Assembly: GCF_046054165.1 (NCBI RefSeq)
Contig: NZ_JBFNXK010000014.1
Coordinates: 1-64,000, forward strand
From: Celerinatantimonas sp046054165
GTDB lineage: Bacteria; Pseudomonadota; Gammaproteobacteria; Enterobacterales; Celerinatantimonadaceae
Reading direction: 5' to 3'
DNA length: 64,000 nucleotides
The notes below the pieces were generated by a model that saw nothing but the letters and a program-made list of their open reading frames with translations, had not been told where the DNA came from and did no database searches. The position numbers were made by a program, and so were the translations under genes. The first letter of the stretch is position 1; every line of letters begins with the position of its first letter. Below are positions 1 to 8,560 of the stretch, one piece after another.

Positions 1-40
1 GTGGGGTTTCCCCATGTGAGAGTAGGTCACTGCCAGGCAC
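1..40 (+). rRNA. rrf: 5S ribosomal RNA, 3' end (partial)
   Basis: The first 40 bases match the conserved 3' end of gammaproteobacterial 5S rRNA, including the GGGGTTTCCCC helix, the GAGAGTAGG segment and the terminal CTGCCAGGC that pairs with the missing 5' end. The gene begins outside the window, so an rRNA operon lies immediately upstream. A rho-independent terminator follows at once, as expected for the end of an rRNA operon. Confidence 0.93.
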
Positions 41-48
41 CCATTGAG

Positions 49-78
49 AGCCCTGTCCATCCGGACGGGGCTTTTTTT
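49..78 (+). terminator. Rho-independent terminator of the rRNA operon
   Basis: The arm AGCCCTGTCC and the arm GGACGGGGCT form a stem with one wobble pair and a tight loop, followed directly by a run of seven T. It sits 9 bases after the 5S 3' end. Confidence 0.9.
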
Positions 79-134
79 ATGGCTGTCATTTATCGCCATC
101 TACCGAGTATCCCAAACCATCCCATGCTGGCTCT

Positions 135-218
135 CCCGGATTGCGCTCCGCTGCATCCGGGCTACGAATAAAGCGGTGTGTCTCGTTCAATCCCGATAAT
201 GGTGTAGCCCGGATGCAG
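135..218. repeat. REP-like inverted repeat (CCGGGCTAC family)
   Basis: CTGCATCCGGGCTAC at 151-165 is repeated as its perfect reverse complement at 204-218, with 38 bases between. The left copy is itself a stem-loop (CCCGGAT at 135-141, ATCCGGG at 155-161). Short elements carrying GTAGCCCGGATGCAG are common intergenic repeats in gammaproteobacterial genomes, so this is probably a REP/BIME-type element. Copy number elsewhere cannot be seen here. The 41-311 stretch holds no gene. Confidence 0.6.
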
Positions 219-311
219 ATGGTGTCCTATCTCTGGTCGCTTGGATAGAGCAATGTAAAATCCGGGAGCTGACTCAAAGCATAATGAAAGAGAACTACAG
301 ATCTGTTCTAA

Positions 312-2099
312 TTATTTTTTATGTTTCTCGATGCTCTTGGCAAGACAGACTTGATTTCGACCAAGTGATTTCGCTTGGTAAAGGGCTTTATCGGCTTCAT
401 CCAAGAGTTGTTCAAATGTCATTTGGGTATTTCTTAAAGATGAAATACCGAATGAACAGGTTATGGCCGGTAATCTCTCGGATGTGGTCTGTTCGGGTTG
501 AAAGGCAACTTTTTTACGTATTCTTTCGGCTTGATGAGCCGCCTGTTCAAGCTTGGTTTCCGGAAGAATAATAACAAATTCTTCGCCACCAAATCGGGCT
601 AGTAGATCGGTTTGACGGATTTCATTTTTAATGGTATGGGTGACCTGAATAAGGACTTTGTCCCCAATGAGGTGTCCATATTGATCATTTACTAATTTAA
701 AATGGTCAATGTCGATTAGAATCAGTGACAATGGGATTTGGTAACGATGACTTCGATTGATCTCTTCTGTTAGCTTTTCTGCAAATTTCCGACGATTATA
801 GATCCCTGTTAAAGAATCTTTTTGGGCTAGATTTTTGAGTTCCTGATTAGCAATATCAAGTTGTTCTGTCATTCGGGAAATAAAATGCATGAGTCGCTTT
901 AATCGAACTAAATGTTTTGATGGTGCGATGATTAGGCTATTGTTGATATCATTATAATTTTTGTATTCTTTTTTATCTGTTTCACTTATAGCTACGGAAA
1001 CAATTGTTGCATTTAAAATCTCTTCTTGTGCATGGTGGCTATCGAATTCGCCATAGGTAAAAAAGCCAACCGCAGGAGCGATACTTTTAAACGGTGATAT
1101 TTCTTGGCGAGCGTCTTCTTTTAGAAAATAGAGTCGACAGCAACAGGAATACACGAAGATTGCTTCAGGCTGAAATGCTTTTAGGGCCTGATAGGAATAA
1201 CTGAGATCACTCAAAATAGCGTTTATATCACCATAACCAAATTGAACTTGATCGCCTGTTTTTACTTCGGCAAAGAAACGCAATGATTGGTCATCGATAA
1301 TTTCCAAGGGAACTCGGGCAATCACTTTTTGGTTGCGATGTAGGATCAAAGGAAATTCGACGGAAGTATCAAAAAAATTATTTTTATCAATGTCGATGAA
1401 GTGACGGTAAAGTTGGTAAGCCGATTGGTGATCAATCGAGTGTACAATATTGTAATCGGCTGAAGTTATCGTCATGTTATTCCCAAAAGGGATCCAGCCT
1501 AGGTAATTAAAGGTTTGGATCCGTAACCGCTCACCACTCAAGGCAACCGCTACGATCCCTTGGTCAAGGATTTGGTGCTTATAAAATACAAAGGTTGATT
1601 TATCAATGTTCTGATTTCCAGCCCCACCTCCAAATATGGGGATATTTTTTAAATGGATCTGCATGCCTTGTAAGAGTGGCTGACAGTCGATGGATAGTGG
1701 CGTTGCGAGTAATAGCACGCCTTGTAGATGATCATTTTGGCTTAATTGTTCGCCTATCAATTGTCCAGTGTCTAACTCTTGATGCTCTGAAATAGACTGG
1801 CTGAATGCCTGTACTTGAGATTGTTTAAAGAAAAGGAATGAGATTACAGTTTGAGCCTGTAGAAATTCTTCAGGACTAATCACTTCTAAAGCTGAGCATC
1901 CTACAATAATAGCTTCAGGTAGATGATTGGCAACGGTTTGTTCAATCTCATTCAGCCATTGATGATTGGGATTAGTCGTGTAGATCTGAACTAAGGTACT
2001 GTTGCATAGAGTAACAACATCATGATTGACTGAACATAAAGCGTTCAGCTCCCTTTGTAATTGTGGTACTGATTTTACAGTAATTATAAAGTGTTGCAT
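312..2099 (-). CDS. FIST-domain sensor diguanylate cyclase (GGDEF)
   Basis: The product has 595 residues. Residues about 27-215 and 225-365 resemble FIST_N and FIST_C sensory domains, thought to bind small ligands such as amino acids. A short helical linker at about 395-425 leads to a GGDEF domain at 428-590. The active-site loop is GGEEF (504-508), and an inhibitory I-site RQTD (495-498) lies exactly five residues before it, so the enzyme should make cyclic di-GMP and be product-inhibited. There is no signal peptide or membrane segment, so it is predicted to be cytoplasmic. It is transcribed alone, divergently from the pectate lyase gene. The ligand is unknown. Confidence 0.9.
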   Translation of the reverse strand: MQHFIITVKSVPQLQRELNALCSVNHDVVTLCNSTLVQIYTTNPNHQWLNEIEQTVANHLPEAIIVGCSALEVISPEEFLQAQTVISFLFFKQSQVQAFSQSISEHQELDTGQLIGEQLSQNDHLQGVLLLATPLSIDCQPLLQGMQIHLKNIPIFGGGAGNQNIDKSTFVFYKHQILDQGIVAVALSGERLRIQTFNYLGWIPFGNNMTITSADYNIVHSIDHQSAYQLYRHFIDIDKNNFFDTSVEFPLILHRNQKVIARVPLEIIDDQSLRFFAEVKTGDQVQFGYGDINAILSDLSYSYQALKAFQPEAIFVYSCCCRLYFLKEDARQEISPFKSIAPAVGFFTYGEFDSHHAQEEILNATIVSVAISETDKKEYKNYNDINNSLIIAPSKHLVRLKRLMHFISRMTEQLDIANQELKNLAQKDSLTGIYNRRKFAEKLTEEINRSHRYQIPLSLILIDIDHFKLVNDQYGHLIGDKVLIQVTHTIKNEIRQTDLLARFGGEEFVIILPETKLEQAAHQAERIRKKVAFQPEQTTSERLPAITCSFGISSLRNTQMTFEQLLDEADKALYQAKSLGRNQVCLAKSIEKHKK

Positions 2100-2204
2100 G
2101 TTGCTCTCAGATTCGATAGTGGAAGAGCCTCTGCGGCTATCATGGCAGAAGAAGTGCCTCCTCTTACGTTATATTGATTATAAATTAGACGGATTTTTTT
2201 GATG

Positions 2205-2230
2205 AGATTTCTTTAATGACTAAGAAATCT
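2205..2230. promoter_or_regulatory. Inverted repeat in the divergent GGDEF/pectate-lyase spacer
   Basis: AGATTTCTT (2205-2213) and AAGAAATCT (2222-2230) are perfect 9-base inverted arms separated by 8 bases. The repeat lies in the AT-rich 409-base spacer (2100-2508) between two divergent genes, where an operator is plausible. I see no convincing sigma-70 promoter, riboswitch or other gene in the spacer. The role is inference. Confidence 0.35.
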
Positions 2231-2508
2231 TAAATCAGTTGAGCCTCAATTATCGCGGATAGCGCGGTATCTCTGCGTTTATTAGCCTGTTTAGACAGAT
2301 TTTCGGGCATCTTATTTTATTATTGACTAAATGATTAATTTAGATGAGGGCATCACAAAAATGATATTTTTCTCCATTTATTATTGATCATCCTATTAGT
2401 AATAATTTGAATTTATAAGTCTAGATTCGCAGGTTATTTTTACTTTTGGTAAATCATACGGTTCAGTGATGAGCTGTCATTGCTATCAAAGGAAATGAGG
2501 AGCATGCC

Positions 2509-4089
2509 ATGACATCCATTCGGTTGTTATTACGGTTTATCAGTCGTATTTTGTTTGGCCTGATTGTAAGTTGTTATTCAATCGCTACTTATGCTGCAAA
2601 TTGTACGGCGGCACCAGTGTCAGGTCAGTTGTATTCGATCGTTAATTTAGGTTCAGGGTTGGCTCTGGATGTGAATACTTCAGATACCAGTGCAACACCT
2701 AATGTCATTACTTATGAATATTGGGGAGGGACGAATCAGCAATTTTATCTTTATCAACAAAGTGATGGTTACTGGCGGATCCAGTCTGCTTATAACAATA
2801 TGGATTTAGAAGTGTTGAATGTATCGACATCGGATGGTGCTAACATTGACACTTATGGCTACTGGGGTGGGGAAAATCAGCAGTGGCAGTTGGTTCAGTC
2901 AACTACTGGAGCCTTTAACATCAGGGCTCGACATAGTGGTAAATCAGTCACTGTGGCTGGGGCTGAAAATGTAGCTAATGTGTATCAGAATGCTGATGCT
3001 GCTGAAAGTTCACAGCGATGGTTTTTTAATCCGGTAAATGGTAGTTGTGGAAGTGCATCTGGTGTAGATGGGTTTGCAAGTCAATCGGGTAGTGATGGCC
3101 TTTCGACGACAACAGGAGGGGGAAATACAACCCCAATAAGAGTAACCAGTTGTTCTGCACTTCGAACCGCGTTGTCATCTTCTGCTGCAGCGGTTATACA
3201 GATCCCGGATAATACGACAATTGATTGTCATCCAGGAAATCAGCTGGTAGCTGCCTGTCCGTTGGATTGTGCTAATTGGAATGATCCCGGAAAAACCTGG
3301 TATCGGCTCCCGACGGATAGTAGTCAGACGTGTGAGAGCTTGGGAAGTTCTTCAAATCATACTGTCAATGTGAACCAGAATGCAACTACGATTTATGTTC
3401 ACTCCAATAAAACGCTGGAAGGGCTTGGCAGCGGTTCAAAAGTATCCGGAGCCACTTTGTATTTAAGTCATGTACAAAATGTGATTGTTCATAATTTGAC
3501 GTTAGATGAAATTAACCCCGCCTTAGTCGAAGCTGGAGATGGGATTACGGTGAACGATAGTAGCCATGTGTTTGTTAATCATGTAGCTTTCAATCGAATT
3601 AGTGATGGCTTTGTTGATATCTCTAATAGTCATAATGTGACGTTAAGTTGGAATCGTTTCTATGGATATAATTCGGATGTGTGTGCCAATCAGCACTGGT
3701 ATACAAATTTGGTGAATAATTCGCAGGTGACATTCCATCATAATTTTTGGGATCGGGCTGCAGGCCGAAATCCATTAGTAGAAGGTAATAGTCGTGTTCA
3801 TTTGTATAATAACTATTGGAAAGATATAACTTATTTTGCTATTGGTGCTCGAGATGGCGGTGAAGTCTTAGCCGAGAATAATTATTTCGAAAATAGTGCT
3901 CGGGTACAATGGAATCAGGGAAATGGTTATTTCTCAGCGTCTGGAAATGTCTATACCGGAATCTCAGCAACAGATACTTACAAAGCCACCGGGGATAATG
4001 TTTTCACTGACGTTTCGATGTATCCCTATACGTTGGATGATCCTCATAATTTAGGGAGTGCTGTTGATGGAGGAACAGGCCCTCAATAA
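2509..4089 (+). CDS. Secreted pectate lyase (PL1-like) with N-terminal ricin-type beta-trefoil
   Basis: The product has 526 residues. A signal peptide spans residues 1-30 (hydrophobic core, cleavage near ATYAA-NC). Residues about 35-175 form a ricin-B/CBM13-like beta-trefoil with three QxW/QxF-type repeats (NQQF, NQQW, SQRW), probably a carbohydrate-binding module. A Ser/Gly/Thr-rich linker (180-208) leads to a parallel beta-helix pectate lyase domain (210-500). It contains DGITV (344-348), DGFVDI (366-371), TFHHNFW and AAGRNPLV, where R420 is at the position of the PL1 catalytic arginine. Expected function is Ca2+-dependent beta-elimination of polygalacturonate outside the cell. It is not in an operon; a terminator follows at 4114. 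Confidence 0.9.
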   Translation: MTSIRLLLRFISRILFGLIVSCYSIATYAANCTAAPVSGQLYSIVNLGSGLALDVNTSDTSATPNVITYEYWGGTNQQFYLYQQSDGYWRIQSAYNNMDLEVLNVSTSDGANIDTYGYWGGENQQWQLVQSTTGAFNIRARHSGKSVTVAGAENVANVYQNADAAESSQRWFFNPVNGSCGSASGVDGFASQSGSDGLSTTTGGGNTTPIRVTSCSALRTALSSSAAAVIQIPDNTTIDCHPGNQLVAACPLDCANWNDPGKTWYRLPTDSSQTCESLGSSSNHTVNVNQNATTIYVHSNKTLEGLGSGSKVSGATLYLSHVQNVIVHNLTLDEINPALVEAGDGITVNDSSHVFVNHVAFNRISDGFVDISNSHNVTLSWNRFYGYNSDVCANQHWYTNLVNNSQVTFHHNFWDRAAGRNPLVEGNSRVHLYNNYWKDITYFAIGARDGGEVLAENNYFENSARVQWNQGNGYFSASGNVYTGISATDTYKATGDNVFTDVSMYPYTLDDPHNLGSAVDGGTGPQ

Positions 4090-4113
4090 TTGGGCGTCAA
4101 ATTTTTACTATAT

Positions 4114-4136
4114 TAAAGGGGCATCAAGCCCCTTTA
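4114..4136. terminator. Bidirectional terminator between pectate lyase and suhB
   Basis: TAAAGGGGC (4114-4122) and GCCCCTTTA (4128-4136) form a perfect 9-bp stem with a 5-base loop, flanked by AT-rich TATA runs. It lies between two convergent genes and could serve both. Confidence 0.7.
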
Positions 4137-4162
4137 TATATAATCTATTTAATTTTGAAAGG

Positions 4163-4963
4163 TTATTTCATCGAGTCTGTTAAATGTTCGCGCAACAGAC
4201 CTAACATGATTTTCATCATTTTGGCATTAGTCACCACAATATTTCCGGTTTTCATGTAGTTATAACCACCGGCTACATCGGAAACTAAAGCACCTGCTTC
4301 GCGAGCAATGAGTTCACCAGCCGCGATATCCCAAGGTTTTAGGCCTAATTCAAAGAAACCATCTTGGCGTCCTGCTGCGACATAAGCCAGATCTAAAGCT
4401 GCCGAACCGGCACGCCGCAGATCCCCACATTCAGCAAAGATAGCTCCAAACATGGCTAGATAAGTTTCAGTTAAGTGTTTTTGTTTAAAAGGGAAGCCTG
4501 TCCCAATCACCGTATCCGTCAGATCCCGAGAGTTAGACACTCGAAGCCGGTAACCATTTAATTGAGCGCCATTCCCACGGCTGGCGGTGAATAATTCATT
4601 TCGAAGAGGATCATAAATGACCCCATGTTCAGTCTTACCTTTGACGCGTAGCGCAACCGAAACTGCAAAATGGGGAATACCTTTGATAAAATTGGTGGTG
4701 CCATCCAGTGGATCAATGACCCATTGACAGTCATTTTCTTGACCCTCAATAATGCCACTTTCTTCTGCAATGATGCCATGCTCAGGGTATGATTTTTGAA
4801 TGGTATCGATAATGGCTTGTTCGGCCGCTTTGTCGACACTTGTGACATAGTCATTCAAGCCTTTACTTTGAACTTCAACTTTATCGAAATTTTCATAAGC
4901 TTTGGCAATGATATTACCGGCATTACGTGCAGCACGAACGCCTATGTTGAGCATAGGATGCAT
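4163..4963 (-). CDS. suhB: Inositol-1-monophosphatase SuhB
   Basis: The product has 266 residues and is close to E. coli SuhB over its whole length, starting MHPMLNIGVRAARNAG. The metal-binding motifs are visible: EES (in the IIAEESG segment), DPLDGTTNF, and WDIAAGELIAREAG near the C-terminus. The family hydrolyses inositol monophosphates with Mg2+, and in E. coli SuhB also joins the rRNA antitermination complex. It is transcribed alone, with its start facing trmJ, which is the normal neighbour arrangement in related bacteria. Confidence 0.96.
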   Translation of the reverse strand: MHPMLNIGVRAARNAGNIIAKAYENFDKVEVQSKGLNDYVTSVDKAAEQAIIDTIQKSYPEHGIIAEESGIIEGQENDCQWVIDPLDGTTNFIKGIPHFAVSVALRVKGKTEHGVIYDPLRNELFTASRGNGAQLNGYRLRVSNSRDLTDTVIGTGFPFKQKHLTETYLAMFGAIFAECGDLRRAGSAALDLAYVAAGRQDGFFELGLKPWDIAAGELIAREAGALVSDVAGGYNYMKTGNIVVTNAKMMKIMLGLLREHLTDSMK

Positions 4964-5217
4964 AAATTAACCACCAATTTGAAAAAGAACGTTTGAAACG
5001 GCGCGATTATAGGATAAAGCGGATAGTGGAGCAAGTAATAGACTCGGTGTCTTTACATATTTAATGGTTGAATTTTATTCAGATTGAGTGTGTTTCAATG
5101 CTCCTTGGATGTAAACGATATAACCTGTCGTGTTTGGTTTTTATCAGCTTATCTCGGATGTAAAGTTCTGGATAGAGCTGTGCTATTATATGGCAGCTTT
5201 TTTTATTGGAGTTTGTC

Positions 5218-5943
5218 ATGCTGGATAATATTCGCATCGTGTTAGTCGGAACCAGCCATAGCGGGAATATCGGTTCTGCAGCTCGGGCGATGAAAACAAT
5301 GGGGCTATCACAATTAGTGTTGGTTACCCCCGATACCGAAGTTGATGGAAAATCAGTTGCGTTAGCGGCCGGTGCGTCGGATGTGTTAGCCAATGTACAA
5401 ATATTTGACTCTTTAGAAGAGGCGATAGCTCTTTGTGAATTAGTGATTGGAACTAGTGCCAGAAGTCGAACTTTGGAGTGGCCTCTCATTAATGCGCGTC
5501 AAGCTGGCGAAATGGTGATCAAAGAGTCATCGGGACAAGTTGCGATTGTGTTTGGTCGGGAGCGCACCGGGTTAACCAATGAAGAACTTCAGCATTGTCA
5601 TTATCATGTGAATGTAGCGACCAATCCGGAATATAGCTCCCTGAATCTGGCGATGGCGGTACAAATCCTATGTTATGAAGTGCGGATGGCTTATCTGGGT
5701 AATCCAGAACCAGAAGCGCGTCATTTCCCCGATAATCTTGATATGGAAAATTTCTACGATCATCTTCACGAAGCATTGTATGAAATCGGCTTTATTGTTC
5801 CCAAACATCCGGGCAAAGTGATGGAAAAAATGCGCCGAATGTTTAATCGGATTCGTATGGAGCAGAATGAGCTGAATACGATGCGAGGTATTTTAACGGC
5901 TATTATCCGCACGGCGCATGGGAAAACGATAAAACCTGACTAA
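5218..5943 (+). CDS. trmJ: tRNA (cytidine/uridine-32-2'-O)-methyltransferase TrmJ
   Basis: This is a SPOUT-family RNA 2'-O-methyltransferase of 241 residues. The N-terminal domain carries GTSHSGNIGSAARAMK, and the AdoMet knot region carries VFGRERTGLTNEEL and NPEYSSLNLAMAVQ. The start is taken as ATG 5218 because GGAG lies seven bases upstream and the protein then begins MLDNIRIVLVG like E. coli TrmJ. An in-frame TTG at 5206 would add four residues. It methylates position 32 of several tRNAs. The gene sits directly before iscR, and its stop codon lies inside the first IscR-like site. Confidence 0.95.
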   Translation: MLDNIRIVLVGTSHSGNIGSAARAMKTMGLSQLVLVTPDTEVDGKSVALAAGASDVLANVQIFDSLEEAIALCELVIGTSARSRTLEWPLINARQAGEMVIKESSGQVAIVFGRERTGLTNEELQHCHYHVNVATNPEYSSLNLAMAVQILCYEVRMAYLGNPEPEARHFPDNLDMENFYDHLHEALYEIGFIVPKHPGKVMEKMRRMFNRIRMEQNELNTMRGILTAIIRTAHGKTIKPD

Positions 5944-5956
5944 ATTACTCGGTTAA
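5932..5956 (+). promoter_or_regulatory. Upstream IscR type-1-like binding site
   Basis: This 25-base stretch fits the type-1 IscR consensus ATASYYGACTRWWWYAGTCRRSTAT with about four mismatches (core CCTGACTAAATTACTCGG). It overlaps the trmJ stop codon and abuts a second, better site. In E. coli the holo-[2Fe-2S] form of IscR represses its own operon from paired type-1 sites. Confidence 0.6.
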
Positions 5957-5981
5957 ATACTTGACTGAAATACTCGGGTAT
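5957..5981 (+). promoter_or_regulatory. IscR type-1 binding site and promoter of the isc operon
   Basis: The sequence ATACTTGACTGAAATACTCG continuing GGTAT matches the 25-base type-1 IscR consensus with about one mismatch. The TTGACT inside it can serve as a -35 element. The site is 40 bases before the iscR start codon, so autorepression of the isc operon by [2Fe-2S]-IscR is expected. Confidence 0.78.
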
Positions 5982-6020
5982 GTGACGATAAGTGTAATTT
6001 CACGCTATGGGAAAGGTATT

Positions 6021-6509
6021 ATGCGCTTAACATCTAAAGGTCGCTACGCAGTTACAGCCATGTTAGACGTTGCTCTTCATTCTGATAAAAGTCCGGTACC
6101 GCTGGCCGATATTTCTGAGCGACAGGGGATTTCATTGTCCTATTTGGAACAGCTGTTTTCGCGTTTGCGTAAACAAGGTTTAGTCAGTAGTGTTCGTGGC
6201 CCCGGTGGCGGTTACCGATTAGGCCTTGATGCTGACAAAATTGCGGTTAGTATGGTTATTCACGCTGTTGATGAATCTATTGATGCGACTCATTGCAAAG
6301 GGGCCGGATCTTGTCGGGATGGTGAACGTTGTTTGACTCATTCATTATGGGAAAATTTAAGTAATCGCATTTCTGCATTCCTAGATGGTATTACCTTAGG
6401 AGAGCTAATGAATGAGCATGAAGTGGAACAGGTTATGGCCTCTCAGGAACAACGCATGAATAGCCATGCGGGTCAAAATGGTTCAATGAATATAGATGTA
6501 AGATTATAA
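6021..6509 (+). CDS. iscR: Fe-S cluster regulator IscR (Rrf2 family)
   Basis: The product has 162 residues, the same length as E. coli IscR. The start is ATG 6021 (MRLTSKGRYAVTAMLDVAL); an upstream in-frame TTG would only add non-conserved residues and would lie within the IscR site. A winged-helix DNA-binding domain with recognition region SLSYLEQLFSRLR (39-51) is followed by cluster ligands C92, C98 and C104, with H107 as the fourth ligand. It senses Fe-S demand and regulates the downstream operon and other Fe-S genes. It is the first gene of iscRSUA-hscBA-fdx-iscX. Confidence 0.97.
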   Translation: MRLTSKGRYAVTAMLDVALHSDKSPVPLADISERQGISLSYLEQLFSRLRKQGLVSSVRGPGGGYRLGLDADKIAVSMVIHAVDESIDATHCKGAGSCRDGERCLTHSLWENLSNRISAFLDGITLGELMNEHEVEQVMASQEQRMNSHAGQNGSMNIDVRL

Positions 6510-6559
6510 AGATCTGTCCGCCTTTAATGTGACAGACAGAGTGCTTTGGAGAATAAGAG

Positions 6560-7774
6560 ATGAATCTGCCGATTTATTTTGATTACTCAGCAACTACACC
6601 GGTTGATCGGCGCGTTGCTGAAAAAATGATGGGATTTTTGACACAAGACGGTGTATTTGGCAATCCGGCCTCCCGTTCACATCGATTTGGCTGGCAAGCT
6701 GAAGAAGCGGTTGATATTGCGCGTAATCAAATTGCAGATCTGATTGGTGCGGATCCGCGTGAAATTGTGTTTACATCAGGGGCAACGGAATCAGATAACT
6801 TAGCCATTAAAGGCGCTGCTCATTTTTATGGCAAAAAAGGTAAACATGTTATTACCTGTAAAACCGAACATAAGGCGGTACTCGATACTTGTCGTCAATT
6901 AGAACGAGAAGGATATGAAGTCACTTATCTTGAACCTGAATCAGATGGCTTGATTGATTTAGACAAGCTTGCAGCCGCAATGCGTGATGACACTGTTTTG
7001 GTGAGCATTATGCACGTGAATAATGAAATCGGTGTCATTCAGGATATCGCTAAAATTGGCGAAATGTGTCGTGAACGTAAAATCGTATTTCATGTCGATG
7101 CGGCGCAAAGTGCCGGTAAAGTGGCGATTGATTTAGCAAATTTGAATGTCGACTTAATGTCGTTGTCGGCGCATAAAGTGTATGGACCTAAAGGGATCGG
7201 TGCGCTCTATGTTCGCCGTAAACCTCGGGTTCGTATTGAAGCACAGATGCATGGCGGCGGTCATGAACGTGGGATGCGTAGTGGAACGTTGCCGACTCAT
7301 CAGATTGTCGGTATGGGTGAAGCTTTCCATCTGGCTAAAGAAGAATTAGCGGCAGAGTCAGCACGATTACTGGCATTGCGTAATCACTTTTGGAACGGCA
7401 TTAAAGATATCGAAGAAGTGTATGTGAACGGCAATATGGAACAGCGCGTTCCTGGCAATCTGAATGTGAGCTTTAACTATGTTGAAGGTGAATCACTGAT
7501 GATGGCACTCAAAGATTTGGCGGTTTCATCCGGTTCTGCCTGTACTTCTGCAAGTTTGGAACCGTCATATGTATTGCGTGCAATTGGTCGTAATGATGAA
7601 TTGGCACATAGTTCGATTCGGTTTTCATTTGGTCGTTTTACCACCGAAGAGGAAGTGGATTACGCAATTAAAGTGATTCACGAAGCCATTGGTCGTCTCC
7701 GGGAAATGTCTCCGTTATGGGATATGTATAAATCTGGAGTAGACCTGAATCAGGTTGCGTGGGCGCAGCACTAA
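6560..7774 (+). CDS. iscS: Cysteine desulfurase IscS
   Basis: The product has 404 residues, the same length as E. coli IscS. It is a PLP-dependent class-V aminotransferase-fold enzyme with the PLP lysine K206 in SLSAHKVYGPKG and the catalytic loop cysteine C328 in SSGSACTSASLEP. It takes sulfur from L-cysteine as a persulfide and passes it to IscU and to tRNA thiolation partners. It is second in the isc operon, preceded by GGAG about seven bases before the ATG. Confidence 0.98.
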   Translation: MNLPIYFDYSATTPVDRRVAEKMMGFLTQDGVFGNPASRSHRFGWQAEEAVDIARNQIADLIGADPREIVFTSGATESDNLAIKGAAHFYGKKGKHVITCKTEHKAVLDTCRQLEREGYEVTYLEPESDGLIDLDKLAAAMRDDTVLVSIMHVNNEIGVIQDIAKIGEMCRERKIVFHVDAAQSAGKVAIDLANLNVDLMSLSAHKVYGPKGIGALYVRRKPRVRIEAQMHGGGHERGMRSGTLPTHQIVGMGEAFHLAKEELAAESARLLALRNHFWNGIKDIEEVYVNGNMEQRVPGNLNVSFNYVEGESLMMALKDLAVSSGSACTSASLEPSYVLRAIGRNDELAHSSIRFSFGRFTTEEEVDYAIKVIHEAIGRLREMSPLWDMYKSGVDLNQVAWAQH

Positions 7775-7800
7775 TCGTGCGAATTTGAGGAGATAAAATT

Positions 7801-8184
7801 ATGGCATATAGCGATAAAGTCATTGATCATTATGAAAATCCACGCAATGTTGGTACATTTGCAGATGATGATCAATCTGTAGGTACCGGTATGGTCGGCG
7901 CTCCTGCCTGTGGTGATGTGATGCGTTTGCAACTTAAAGTGAACGGAAATGGGGTCATTGAAGATGCCCGTTTTAAAACTTATGGATGTGGTAGTGCAAT
8001 TGCATCGAGCTCACTGGTGACCGAATGGGTAAAAGGTAAAACACTGGATGAAGCGGCTGAGATTAAAAATACCACTATTGCAGAAGAGCTGGCACTTCCA
8101 CCGGTGAAAATTCACTGTTCTATTCTGGCTGAAGATGCCATTAAGGCAGCGATCGCAGATTACAAAAAGAAAAATGTTCAGTAA
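7801..8184 (+). CDS. iscU: Fe-S cluster assembly scaffold IscU
   Basis: The product has 127 residues. Cluster-assembly residues C37, D39, C63, H105 and C106 are all present, and the chaperone-recognition motif LPPVK at 99-103 is intact for HscA binding. It receives sulfur from IscS and holds nascent [2Fe-2S] clusters. The RBS is GAGGAG, and the gene lies 26 bases after iscS. Confidence 0.98.
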   Translation: MAYSDKVIDHYENPRNVGTFADDDQSVGTGMVGAPACGDVMRLQLKVNGNGVIEDARFKTYGCGSAIASSSLVTEWVKGKTLDEAAEIKNTTIAEELALPPVKIHCSILAEDAIKAAIADYKKKNVQ

Positions 8185-8207
8185 GCGATAATTAAAGGAG
8201 TGTGGTG

Positions 8208-8531
8208 ATGGCGATTACAGTCACTGAAGCTGCAGCCAACCATATTAGCCATTATTTGGAAAACCGGGGCAAAGGCCTCGGCATTCGCCTTGGAGTTAAA
8301 ACTTCAGGGTGTTCTGGTATGGCATATGTTTTGGAATTTGTTGATGAATTATCCAATGATGATCAAGTTTTCCCAAGTCATGGGGTTCAGATCATCGTGG
8401 ATGAAAAAAGTCTAGTGTATCTTGATGGGACGGAATTGGATTTTGTTAAAGAAGGGCTGAATGAAGGCTTTGAATTTAATAATCCGAATATCAAAGATCA
8501 ATGTGGTTGTGGTGAAAGCTTTAACGTTTAG
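8208..8531 (+). CDS. iscA: Fe-S cluster assembly protein IscA
   Basis: This is an A-type carrier of 107 residues with the three invariant cysteines C35 (SGCSGMAY), C99 and C101 (CGCGESF). The start is set at ATG 8208 after AAAGGAG (8194-8200). Two in-frame GTG codons just upstream are less likely, since the protein then starts MAITVTEAA like its homologues. It transfers clusters from IscU to target apoproteins. Confidence 0.97.
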   Translation: MAITVTEAAANHISHYLENRGKGLGIRLGVKTSGCSGMAYVLEFVDELSNDDQVFPSHGVQIIVDEKSLVYLDGTELDFVKEGLNEGFEFNNPNIKDQCGCGESFNV

Positions 8532-8560
8532 TCGAATCAAATCACTCACCGGGGAGTCGC

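Noticed and set aside
5079..5489. Open frame of 136 codons antisense to trmJ
   Set aside because: It lies opposite a strongly conserved gene and has no ribosome site or recognisable domain.
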